DNA of 6,522 nucleotides from Desulfovibrio sp. (GCA_028708195.1 JAQVZK010000135.1:1-6522), one strand, 5' to 3'. Shown: positions 1-6,214, counted from the first letter of the stretch. The notes: generated by a model not told the origin, from the sequence alone. Made by a program: numbers and translations.

Positions 1-26
1 ACGCTGGTAGCCTAAGGAGAACTCTC

Positions 27-665
27 ATGGCTGACTTCTTTCCTAAAAACGTTTCCACTTCTGCGGCTGAAGCCGAAAAAATCGTTCCCCGCGCAGAATT
101 TCGTGTTTTCGGTCACGATATCATCGAAAAAGTCAAAGAAAGCATGTGGGGCTGCGGTGCTGTACTATTCAAGGCCCGCAGAATGCCCGCTGAAACATAC
201 TTTCTGTCAGTGCACACCACAGAAGCCAACGTCAAAGTGCGCGACGGCTTGCTGGATATCAAAACCAAGGTGGGCGAAACACCCGAAGGATATGAAATTT
301 TTCAACCCCGCGGCAAATTTCAATTCCCTGTATCCAAAACCGATCTGGCCGTGATCCTTTCTCACCTCAAGGTGGAAATGCCCCTTGACAAGGATCAGTA
401 CGGCATTGACGAGTTCATTGAAATGGTGCGCAAACACCCGGAGATGGCAGCCGTCAGCGTTGAAAAAATGCGCTATGGCTTCACGGTGGAAGGCATCATT
501 TGCGAGTACGCCCAGGTGTGGCTCAACGGCGCCCTGCTTGAGTCGGCCTGCTGCGAAAGCGAAGATTACGCGGGCATGAAAAAAGCGGTGGAAGCCCTTG
601 GCATTGCTGCAATGCCCAACACCAACTACCTCAAGGCCGCACGCCGCGTTGTCGGCATGGAGTAA
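27..665 (+). CDS. Hypothetical cytosolic protein, possible CYTH/triphosphate-tunnel-like fold
   Basis: A 212-residue soluble protein with no signal peptide or membrane segment, so it probably acts in the cytosol. The start is supported by TAAGGAGA at 13-20, 7 nt before ATG. I do not recognise a named family. The layout recalls triphosphate tunnel (CYTH/TTM) proteins: alternating charged beta strands such as AEFRVF (residues 23-28), NVKVRDGLLDIK (68-79), KMRYGF (147-152) and CEYAQV (159-164), then LLESACCESED (170-180) and an NTNYLKA tail (198-204). Basic residues K70, R72, K79, R95, K147 and R149, with acidic E24, E160, E172 and E177, could line a tunnel. The classical ExExK start is degenerate (RAEFR, residues 22-26), which weakens the call. 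It lies 104 nt upstream of an anion transporter, with two stem-loops between. The first 15 nt of the window can be read as the end of an upstream gene (stop TAA at 13-15), but too little is visible to say. The coding status is very likely; the fold is tentative. Confidence 0.85.
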   Translation: MADFFPKNVSTSAAEAEKIVPRAEFRVFGHDIIEKVKESMWGCGAVLFKARRMPAETYFLSVHTTEANVKVRDGLLDIKTKVGETPEGYEIFQPRGKFQFPVSKTDLAVILSHLKVEMPLDKDQYGIDEFIEMVRKHPEMAAVSVEKMRYGFTVEGIICEYAQVWLNGALLESACCESEDYAGMKKAVEALGIAAMPNTNYLKAARRVVGME

Positions 666-668
666 TTT

Positions 669-711
669 GCTGAAGCCGTCGTCGGCCCCTCACTTCTGAC
701 GACGTTTCAGC
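669..711 (+). promoter_or_regulatory. Intercistronic stem-loop A
   Basis: GCTGAA (669-674) pairs with TTCAGC (706-711), and CGTCGTC (677-683) pairs with GACGACG (698-704). A G-T wobble (675/705) and a single bulged C (676) join the two helices. The loop is 14 nt (684-697). It begins 3 nt after the upstream stop codon. No U-tract follows, so it is not a canonical intrinsic terminator. A role in transcript processing, stability or attenuation is inference. Confidence 0.6.
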
Positions 712-752
712 TCCTTCCCAAAGGTCATCTCCCGTGGCCTTTGGGAAGGAGC
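710..752 (+). promoter_or_regulatory. Intercistronic stem-loop B before the transporter ribosome site
   Basis: There is a perfect 15-bp inverted repeat: GCTCCTTCCCAAAGG (710-724) and CCTTTGGGAAGGAGC (738-752), with a 13-nt loop. It shares bases 710-711 with stem-loop A, so the helices must abut or compete there. It ends 6 nt before the AAGGAGG ribosome site at 759-765. Its left arm holds CTCCTT (711-716), which can also pair with that site, so an alternative fold could mask translation initiation. No run of T follows, which argues against a simple terminator. Confidence 0.7.
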
Positions 753-758
753 CAGCTC

Positions 759-765
759 AAGGAGG
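759..765 (+). promoter_or_regulatory. Ribosome binding site that sets the transporter start
   Basis: AAGGAGG lies 4 nt before the GTG at 770. The alternative in-frame GTG at 734 falls inside the loop of stem-loop B and has no Shine-Dalgarno sequence of its own. The start at 770 is therefore preferred. Confidence 0.75.
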
Positions 766-769
766 CGAC

Positions 770-2335
770 GTGTCGCAAGTAGCAAGCACCAAGGCCTTTG
801 ACCCTTTGGATATCAGGAATTATTCGCTTGACAAGCTTCCTGATCTCAAAGGTGGCGTCTGGATGGACCGCATCAAATTTGCAGGTCTTCCGCTCGGCGT
901 CATCTCTTTTCTCTATTTTTACCTGCAATGGTGCGGCCCCATCGGGGTTTTTGAAGAACAAACAAAGGTTGCGCCCGAGCACTGCTATGCGGCACTAGGT
1001 ATCTTTGTTTCATCGCTTATTCTCTGGCTTTCTGAGGCCATTCCCAATTACCTGACCTCATTTTTCATTATTGTTGCAACCATTCTCACCGGCGTTATGA
1101 AAATGCGCCCGGCCTTTGCCATGCTTGGTGAACCGGTCATGATTCTTAATATCGCCAGCTTCATCATGGCCAGCGCCCTTGTGGTCACCGGGCTTGCCAA
1201 GCGCATATGCCTTTATGTGGTTTTATCAATGGGCAATAGTGTTACACTCATTCTGGCCTGTTTTATCGCCCTTAACCTGCTTTTGGGCGCATTCATCAGC
1301 GCCACTTCAGCAAAAACAGCCCTGCTTCTTCCACTGTTCATGGTCATATCCGCCATGTATGGCTCCACCGGCGGCGAAAACCGCAATAATGTGGGGCGCA
1401 ACATGGTGCTGCAAAACCTGCTGGCCAACAACGTCTCCGCTTCAGCTTTCATCACCGGCTCGGCAGCCAACCTTCTTGCCGCGCAGTTGCTCGAAAACGC
1501 TGGTTACAAAGTTTATTACAGTGACTGGATCATGGCTCTTTTGCCTTTGTCCATCATCCAGTGCGCCTTTGCCTGGTATACGGGCACACGCCTGATATTC
1601 CCCATACGCAAGGAAGACTCCACTCCCAAACTTGCCGGGGGACATGACAGGCTGCGGCAGGAGCTTTTCAAGCTCGGCCCCATCTCATCTGCTGAAATTC
1701 GCGCTGGCATTGTTTTTCTTACTGTTCTTCTGCTTTGGGGCACTGACCGCTACCACGGCATACGGGCCGAGGTCATAGCCCTTATGGGCGCCATAGCTGT
1801 GCTTATGCCTGCGGTGTGCAATTTGCCGCGAATCGGCGTCATCAAGTGGAACGACGCCGACATCCCCTGGCACATGCTCATGTTCAGTTGGGGAGCCTAC
1901 GTTCTTGGCGGGCTTATGGACAAGACCGACATCGTAGGCCTGTGGATGCATTATTCCCTGGACGCGTGGGACGCGGCCTCTCTGCCCAAAGTGGCGGTAT
2001 TCGCTCTGCTGGCTTCGCTTTTTGCCCTCACTACCCTTGTAAGCGAAAGCAAGACAGCCAGAACCATCGTACTTTTTCCCATCATCATAAGCGTCGCCAA
2101 AAAATTCGGATGGGATGTCATAGGCTTTTGTTTGCCAATGGCCTTTCTTATCAACCAGGTTTACGTGCTTTATTTCAACTCCAAGCCTGCTAACATCAGC
2201 TACCTCACAAATCAGTACACCAGTTGGGAATCATTCAAGTTCGGCATCTTCCAACTGGCCGCCTGCGTAGGAATGCTCATTTTGTGGACGCAGTATGTCA
2301 TGCCGCTTATGGGCTTTGACAGCAGGCTTTGGTAG
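770..2335 (+). CDS. DASS/SLC13-family anion transporter (inner membrane)
   Basis: A 521-residue polytopic membrane protein with about 11-12 hydrophobic segments after a hydrophilic N-terminus of about 35 residues, close to the usual family length. Family marks, numbered from the GTG at 770: a first re-entrant-type segment ATSAKTALLLP (178-188); NNVSASAFITGSAANLLAAQLL (about 220-241), matching the family's Gly-rich Asn-containing segment; the cytosolic-loop pattern KWNDADIPWHMLMFSWG (359-375); and a second half-repeat SESKTARTIVLFP (425-437). Families of this type carry dicarboxylates, citrate, sulfate or phosphate, usually with sodium. The two Ser-Asn-Thr motifs that build the sodium sites in characterised members appear here as Ala-Thr-Ser and Ser-Lys-Thr by eye alignment, so sodium coupling is doubtful. 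The substrate cannot be read from sequence; neighbouring pyrophosphatase and tunnel-like proteins hint at phosphate or another inorganic anion. The alternative start at 734 would add 12 residues but lacks a ribosome site. Confidence 0.9.
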   Translation: MSQVASTKAFDPLDIRNYSLDKLPDLKGGVWMDRIKFAGLPLGVISFLYFYLQWCGPIGVFEEQTKVAPEHCYAALGIFVSSLILWLSEAIPNYLTSFFIIVATILTGVMKMRPAFAMLGEPVMILNIASFIMASALVVTGLAKRICLYVVLSMGNSVTLILACFIALNLLLGAFISATSAKTALLLPLFMVISAMYGSTGGENRNNVGRNMVLQNLLANNVSASAFITGSAANLLAAQLLENAGYKVYYSDWIMALLPLSIIQCAFAWYTGTRLIFPIRKEDSTPKLAGGHDRLRQELFKLGPISSAEIRAGIVFLTVLLLWGTDRYHGIRAEVIALMGAIAVLMPAVCNLPRIGVIKWNDADIPWHMLMFSWGAYVLGGLMDKTDIVGLWMHYSLDAWDAASLPKVAVFALLASLFALTTLVSESKTARTIVLFPIIISVAKKFGWDVIGFCLPMAFLINQVYVLYFNSKPANISYLTNQYTSWESFKFGIFQLAACVGMLILWTQYVMPLMGFDSRLW

Positions 2336-2349
2336 CAATGCGCGCATTG
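2336..2349. repeat. Perfect 14-bp palindrome between transporter and next gene
   Basis: CAATGCGCGCATTG begins immediately after the transporter stop codon. As RNA it would form only a 5-bp stem with a CGCG tetraloop. It could be a minor processing element; no function is shown. Confidence 0.35.
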
Positions 2350-2375
2350 GCGCGGCAAGCTAAAACGGAGGGTTT

Positions 2376-3305
2376 ATGCGCAAAGTACTTGGTCTATTGT
2401 TGCTGTTCGGCCTGCTGGCGGGAATCCCGGCCAAAGCCGCCGAAGTGTACCAGCAAAACCTGTCGCAATGGAAAGGGCAGGTGAAAGAAATTACCGGGCG
2501 GGAATACAAGTTTCTTGTGGACCCGGGAAAAGTGAATGCCGATGTAACCAAGGCATTCAAAGAGATATGGGGTCAGGCAAAGGATGTAGCCGCCAAGCTG
2601 AATATCCGCATGACAGAAAAGAAAAAAGATCCTTTCGCTTTGGCCCCAACTATCAAAACCTATTTTGACACTCCTGATTTTGCCCTGTGGCAAAAGGGAT
2701 TCCTCATTCGCGTCACCACAAACTATCAGCGCGGCTACCCCGCAAGCCCGCTGCGCGTTTCGGTAAAGGGCATAAACGGTTCATTCAGCAAGGTTCTTGC
2801 AACCAGGTTGGAAGCCAAGGGCGTAAAAAGCAGCAGTAATGCTGAAGACAACATAGGTATTGGCAAGGGCGGCCAGCTTGTAAGCTATGTAGACAAGGCC
2901 GTGAATTTTTCTCTGACACGCGGGGAACTCGGACAGATGAACCTGGCAGACTTTGGCGCTTATGTGCCCGAACTGCTTAAGCTCGGCCTGCCCGCCGACA
3001 CCAAGTTGACGGCCTATGTGGCCTATGGCGTGCGCTGCCGCCCCGGCCAGATGGAACTGTCTGGTCTTGACAAACCCCTTTCCGTTTCAATGGAAGCGTG
3101 GTCGCGTACCGAGGGCGGAGCCCCCTTTGTTTATGATTTTTCATTCGGCTACGACGGCGACTTCACCAAGCAAATAGAAGCCCATAAGGCCGGTGAAAAG
3201 CTGATGCAGGCCCTCTATGCACAGCTGGGAGAAAAACTTGCAATGAAGGACGTGCACAAGTGGATAGGTTCCAAAGTGCGCGTACTGCTTAACAAGCCGC
3301 AGTAA
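2376..3305 (+). CDS. Secreted CYTH/VTC-like (triphosphate tunnel) protein
   Basis: A 309-residue protein with a clear Sec signal peptide (MRK, a Leu-rich core, then Ala-Lys-Ala at 19-21), so it should be periplasmic or envelope-bound. The start has GGAGGG 3 nt before ATG. The best clue is YFDTPDFALWQKGFLIRV (96-113). The pattern Tyr-(Tyr/Phe)-Asp-Thr-Pro-Asp...Leu...Gly...Arg is typical of CYTH and VTC-type tunnel proteins, whose members cleave or make triphosphates, cyclise ATP or polymerise polyphosphate. REYKFLVDP (42-50) fits the first strand, although the usual ExExK is reduced to GxExK. LRVSVKG (126-132), PLSVSMEAW (234-242) and YDFSFGYDGDF (253-263) could be later barrel strands. Candidate tunnel residues are E43, K45, R112, R127, K131, R144 and K148. 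It lies 40 nt after the transporter and 22 nt before the next gene, consistent with one operon. Catalytic activity is uncertain because acidic metal ligands are not obvious; it could be a binding protein. Confidence 0.85.
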   Translation: MRKVLGLLLLFGLLAGIPAKAAEVYQQNLSQWKGQVKEITGREYKFLVDPGKVNADVTKAFKEIWGQAKDVAAKLNIRMTEKKKDPFALAPTIKTYFDTPDFALWQKGFLIRVTTNYQRGYPASPLRVSVKGINGSFSKVLATRLEAKGVKSSSNAEDNIGIGKGGQLVSYVDKAVNFSLTRGELGQMNLADFGAYVPELLKLGLPADTKLTAYVAYGVRCRPGQMELSGLDKPLSVSMEAWSRTEGGAPFVYDFSFGYDGDFTKQIEAHKAGEKLMQALYAQLGEKLAMKDVHKWIGSKVRVLLNKPQ

Positions 3306-3327
3306 GGGGCAACCCCGGAGCAATATC

Positions 3328-4188
3328 ATGAAAAAATATCTTGCTGTTATCTTTGGCACGCTCTTCGCCCTGGAAGGCGCGGCCCTGGCTGCTGAAAATC
3401 TCGACGCTCTTTACGGCATCGCCAACAGACCTTCCTACATCAAACATTATGAAGCGGATAAAGAACACAATGTCCTGCTTAACCCCTATCTTCAGGTAGC
3501 CACAAAGAAGGCTCACGCCGTGCTTGACGTCAAAAGGCCTGTGTACAACTTTGTAATCACCCCTGAAGGAGGCGTGGCCCTTATTGAAGAAGCGCCCCAC
3601 CCTTATGGCCGCACGTATCCCAAGGGCTTTTTCCGCCCGGAAGACAAATCCCAGCGCAAGCCCGGCACCACTGAAAACTATGGGCATGTTTCCGGCACCG
3701 CTGGCGGCCCTGCCCGAATAAGCGGCGAAATCATCAACGACCGCAAAAACAATTGCTGGCTGGTCAACAACAAATCTGGTCGGTACTCCAAACGCAATAT
3801 CGACCGCACCCCCGAACAACTGCTCAATGCCTTTGTGCTGATGCAGGAAACCATTGATCCGGGCGATCAGCCCTGGTGCAAGGGCGCTGCCTATCTGCTT
3901 GGTTATGCCCCCGATTACATCAGCGCCCCCCTGCGCAAAAGCCCTGAAATGCGCTACGAAGACGCCGATACCAAAAAGAATGCGCATATTCTTCTGATCC
4001 CCGGCGTCAAACCGCCGCACTTCGCCATACCCCAGTACCAGCACATTTCTCTGGACGCCCTGCCGTCCGGTGAGGCTGCTGGCGGGCAAGCCAAGGAAGC
4101 AGCCAAACCTGAAAGCAAATCCGCGGACAAGTCCGGCAAGGGTGTTCCGGCTCCTGAAAAAGCCGCCTACAATGACGATCCCTCCTAA
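3328..4188 (+). CDS. Secreted protein of unknown function with Ala/Lys/Pro-rich tail
   Basis: A 286-residue protein with a Sec signal peptide (MKKYLAVIFG..., likely cut after Ala-Leu-Ala at 19-21) and no other hydrophobic segment, so probably periplasmic. GGAG at 3317-3320 supports the ATG. I do not recognise the family. The central part (about 71-175) looks beta-rich: VYNFVITPEGGVALIEEAP, then GHVSGTAGGPARISGEI (119-135) and WLVNNKSGRYS (144-154), followed by a helix around RTPEQLLNAFVLMQE (160-174). The His-x(8-9)-Ala-x-x-Ser-Gly-Glu then Asn-Lys-Ser-Gly-(His/Arg)-Tyr pattern resembles a small beta domain seen in various secreted and effector-type proteins, but this is a weak memory-based match. 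C143 and C184 could form a disulfide. Residues 246-286 are low-complexity, rich in Ala, Lys, Ser and Pro, and probably disordered. It sits 22 nt after the CYTH-like gene and 45 nt before the pyrophosphatase gene, suggesting a shared envelope function. Confidence 0.85.
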   Translation: MKKYLAVIFGTLFALEGAALAAENLDALYGIANRPSYIKHYEADKEHNVLLNPYLQVATKKAHAVLDVKRPVYNFVITPEGGVALIEEAPHPYGRTYPKGFFRPEDKSQRKPGTTENYGHVSGTAGGPARISGEIINDRKNNCWLVNNKSGRYSKRNIDRTPEQLLNAFVLMQETIDPGDQPWCKGAAYLLGYAPDYISAPLRKSPEMRYEDADTKKNAHILLIPGVKPPHFAIPQYQHISLDALPSGEAAGGQAKEAAKPESKSADKSGKGVPAPEKAAYNDDPS

Positions 4189-4233
4189 GGCCAGGCATGG
4201 CTAACCGGCAACACCATTCAGGAGCGTAATACC

Positions 4234-4989
4234 ATGAAAAAGTATATCATTTTGTTTGTCTTGTGCCTTCTTTCCATGCCTCTGGCAGCCTTTGGCGAAG
4301 CTGTTGGGGTTCGTGCCCAGCAGTCCGTGCTTAAAGGTGAAAAAAACTTTCTTGCTGACTACACCACCCACAATCAAGACGGCACCGTCAATGTGGTGGT
4401 TGAAATTCCTGCAGGAACAACGGCCAAATATGAAGTCGATCACAAGACAGGCCTTATGGTCCTTGAACAGAAAAACGGCCAGCCCCGCTACGTGCAGTAC
4501 CTGCCCTACCCCGGCAATTACGGCTTTGTGCCCCGCACTGTGCTTGCCAAGGAACTTGGCGGCGACGGTGATCCGCTTGATGTTATTGTTTTGGGCGACG
4601 CCGTGCCCAGAGGCAATGTTATCAAAGCCCGCCCCCTGGGCGTGCTGACCTTGAAAGACGGTGGCGAGGAAGACAGCAAGGTTATCATGGCCGCCATCGG
4701 TTCGCCCTTTGAAAAAGTACGCAGCGTGAAGCAGTTGAACGAGATGTTTCCCGGCGTGACCGAAATCCTCCAGACCTGGTTCACTTCCTACAAGGGCAAG
4801 GACAAAAACGGCAAGCTCCTGCTGAGCAGCGATGGCGTCAAGGAACGTACCGAGGCCATCCGCGTGATCGGCGACGCCGCCCTGCAATTCGAGCGTTCCA
4901 AGGTATCGGAAGCCGACAAGCCCAAGCTCGACCCTGACGGCAACCCCTACGTGTATTTTTCACCCGAGGCGCGTAATATCAGCGATTAG
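4234..4989 (+). CDS. Exported family I inorganic pyrophosphatase
   Basis: Hydrolyses pyrophosphate to two phosphates with Mg2+ in characterised relatives. The 251-residue protein has the family signature DGDPLDV (111-117). By eye against the E. coli enzyme, the active-site residues are retained: E57, K65, E67, R85, Y92, Y96, D111, D113, D116, D142, D147, K149, Y176 and K177. R85 needs a one-residue gap. Unlike the usual cytosolic enzyme of about 175 residues, it begins with a Sec signal peptide (MKKYIILFVLCLLS..., likely cut after Ala-Phe-Gly at 19-21) and a further N-terminal extension of about 30 residues. It also has a C-terminal extension ending in PEARNISD. Cys11 does not sit in a lipobox, so a soluble periplasmic protein is more likely than a lipoprotein. 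AGGAG at 4220-4224 supports the ATG. It is the last gene before the terminator. A periplasmic location is inferred from the signal peptide; the enzyme family is firm. Confidence 0.95.
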   Translation: MKKYIILFVLCLLSMPLAAFGEAVGVRAQQSVLKGEKNFLADYTTHNQDGTVNVVVEIPAGTTAKYEVDHKTGLMVLEQKNGQPRYVQYLPYPGNYGFVPRTVLAKELGGDGDPLDVIVLGDAVPRGNVIKARPLGVLTLKDGGEEDSKVIMAAIGSPFEKVRSVKQLNEMFPGVTEILQTWFTSYKGKDKNGKLLLSSDGVKERTEAIRVIGDAALQFERSKVSEADKPKLDPDGNPYVYFSPEARNISD

Positions 4990-4999
4990 AGCAGACCAG

Positions 5000-5021
5000 C
5001 TTGAGAATGTATATTCTCGAG
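5000..5021 (+). other. Small stem-loop after the pyrophosphatase stop codon
   Basis: CTTGAGAAT (5000-5008) pairs with ATTCTCGAG (5013-5021) through a GTAT loop, with one G-T pair. The nearest T-run is 5036-5040, too far for a standard intrinsic terminator. It may only protect the 3' end of the transcript. Confidence 0.35.
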
Positions 5022-5071
5022 GCTATGTAATCTGATTTTTCACACACCCTCTAACAGAAGCCATTGCCAAA

Positions 5072-5105
5072 GAAAGCGCCCCAATGTGGGGCGCTTTCAA
5101 TTTTA
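5072..5105 (+). terminator. Intrinsic terminator of the five-gene operon
   Basis: GAAAGCGCCCC (5072-5082) and GGGGCGCTTTC (5088-5098) form a perfect 11-bp GC-rich stem with an AATGT loop, followed by AATTTTA. It lies between convergent genes. On the minus strand only TTT follows the stem, so it could also stop the regulator transcript, but less well. Confidence 0.85.
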
Positions 5106-5137
5106 TGGGCCTTGCCGGGCAAAAATCGAGGCACTGC

Positions 5138-6064
5138 CTAATGCAGACGGGCCAGAATATCTTCAGGCAAGGGCACCCCAAGTTCAAAGAGCAAGGAAAG
5201 GAAGTGGCTTACCGTACGGCTAAGACGCTGGCCTTCCATATATACCAACGAATAGTTCACATGCAGGTCAAAGGATTGCAGCCGTAACTGGGTCAGTTGC
5301 CCCGCTGCCAGTTCAAGAGCTGCGGCATACTTGGGCAGAGCCGTTATGCCAAGCCCGTTGATCACAAGCTGCTTGGCCACTTCCATATTGTCCACGGTCA
5401 TAAACGAAGGCCGCTCCGGGCTTTTTGCATGATTTTTAAACCATTCATGTACCTTGTTAGTCACTCGCGTGCCCTGCTCCCGCAAGATGAAAGGATGCCC
5501 CAACAGTTCATCGGCGCTGATGGGGCGCTCGATTTTCGCCAGCTCGGATTTTTTTCCGGCCACCACAATAAGAGGTTCGCGGTGCAAAAAATGTGTTCGA
5601 AGGTTTGGATGTGATGGAGACGATCCGCAGAAACCGATTTCCAACTGGCCCTTATATACTTTTTCGGCAATGATGTGTGAGTTGTGCACCGCCAGATCCA
5701 GAGTCACACCGGGGTACCGCTGATGAAACAACACCATATAATTTGGCAGGTAAAAGGCGCTCATGACTGCCGAGGCGCCCAGCACCAGACGACCAGTATT
5801 TAGGCTGCTCAGACTTTGAAATTCGTCCTGCATCTGCCCCACAAGGCTGAAAATACGCTGTGTGTATTCGTAGAGAACACGCCCCTCGCTTGTAAGATTA
5901 ACCTTGCGGCGCGAACGGTCGAACAAAGGTACGCCAAGAGTATTTTCAAGACTTTGCACCTGCATGCTTACCGCAGGTTGCGTCAAAAAAAGATCACGGG
6001 CCGCTTGAGTAAAATTGCCGATTTCGGCAATTCTGTGAAACGTCTTCAAATGATCTATATTCAT
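5138..6064 (-). CDS. LysR-family transcriptional regulator
   Basis: A 308-residue DNA-binding regulator of usual family length. The N-terminal winged helix-turn-helix is plain: MNIDHLKTFHRIAE (1-14), FTQAARDLFLTQPAVSMQVQSLE (18-40), then LGVPLFDRSRRKVNLTSEG (43-61). A linker helix follows (about 62-90). The effector-binding domain starts at GRLVLGAS (91-98) and includes ILREQGTR (193-200) and the VDNMEVAKQLVINGLGITALP stretch (224-244), resembling CbbR/CysL-type members. The start at 6064 was chosen because LysR proteins begin a few residues before this first helix; an upstream in-frame ATG at 6136 would add 24 unrelated residues. The ribosome site is weak. The gene converges on the pyrophosphatase operon and is divergent from a porin gene, which is the more likely target by the usual LysR arrangement. 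The ligand cannot be read from sequence. Confidence 0.93.
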   Translation of the reverse strand: MNIDHLKTFHRIAEIGNFTQAARDLFLTQPAVSMQVQSLENTLGVPLFDRSRRKVNLTSEGRVLYEYTQRIFSLVGQMQDEFQSLSSLNTGRLVLGASAVMSAFYLPNYMVLFHQRYPGVTLDLAVHNSHIIAEKVYKGQLEIGFCGSSPSHPNLRTHFLHREPLIVVAGKKSELAKIERPISADELLGHPFILREQGTRVTNKVHEWFKNHAKSPERPSFMTVDNMEVAKQLVINGLGITALPKYAAALELAAGQLTQLRLQSFDLHVNYSLVYMEGQRLSRTVSHFLSLLFELGVPLPEDILARLH

Positions 6065-6107
6065 GCGTTTACCGATCTTTGCTATACAATTTTGTCTTAA
6101 TTCACTG

Positions 6108-6136
6108 ATGCTGTGGCAGATGAAGCCAATTGTCAA
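6108..6136 (-). promoter_or_regulatory. Candidate promoter for the LysR gene
   Basis: On the minus strand a perfect TTGACA (6136-6131) is followed after 17 nt by CAGCAT (6113-6108), a poor -10 box with 3 of 6 matches. The -35 box overlaps the small palindrome ATTGTCAAT (6129-6137), a possible autoregulatory site. Low confidence because of the weak -10. Confidence 0.35.
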
Positions 6137-6174
6137 TCATTTATGCCTGCCGGCCCATACGTTTTAAAACAATC

Positions 6175-6214
6175 ATAACGTGTATATTATATACAGTTTT
6201 TATAACGAATAACG
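6175..6214. promoter_or_regulatory. Palindrome and ATAACG repeats, possible operator
   Basis: TGTATATTATATACA (6181-6195) is a perfect 7+1+7 palindrome. ATAACG occurs immediately before it (6175-6180) and twice after it (6202-6207 and 6209-6214). The minus strand reads TATAAT at 6191-6186, so the palindrome could cover a -10 box for the LysR gene. Symmetry suggests a dimeric repressor or activator site; the binding protein is unknown. Confidence 0.4.

Noticed and set aside
669..752. The stem-loops between genes 1 and 2 as intrinsic terminators
   Set aside because: Neither stem is followed by a T-run on the plus strand, nor is there a good one on the minus strand, and the next gene's ribosome site follows at once.
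734..769. GTG at 734 as the transporter start
   Set aside because: It sits in the loop of a 15-bp hairpin with no Shine-Dalgarno sequence, whereas GTG 770 has AAGGAGG at the right distance. The extra 12 residues would be encoded by the hairpin arm.
3289..4089. Long minus-strand open frame opposite the secreted unknown gene
   Set aside because: It is fully antisense to a plus-strand gene that has a signal peptide, ribosome site and operon spacing; its translation has no recognisable domain. It follows from codon bias of the sense strand.
4201..4887. Minus-strand open frame of about 228 codons opposite the pyrophosphatase
   Set aside because: The sense strand encodes an unmistakable enzyme with all active-site residues. 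The antisense translation is His/Gly-rich with no family features.
6065..6136. Longer LysR protein starting at the ATG at 6136
   Set aside because: The additional 24 residues precede the normal LysR N-terminus and overlap the likely promoter region.
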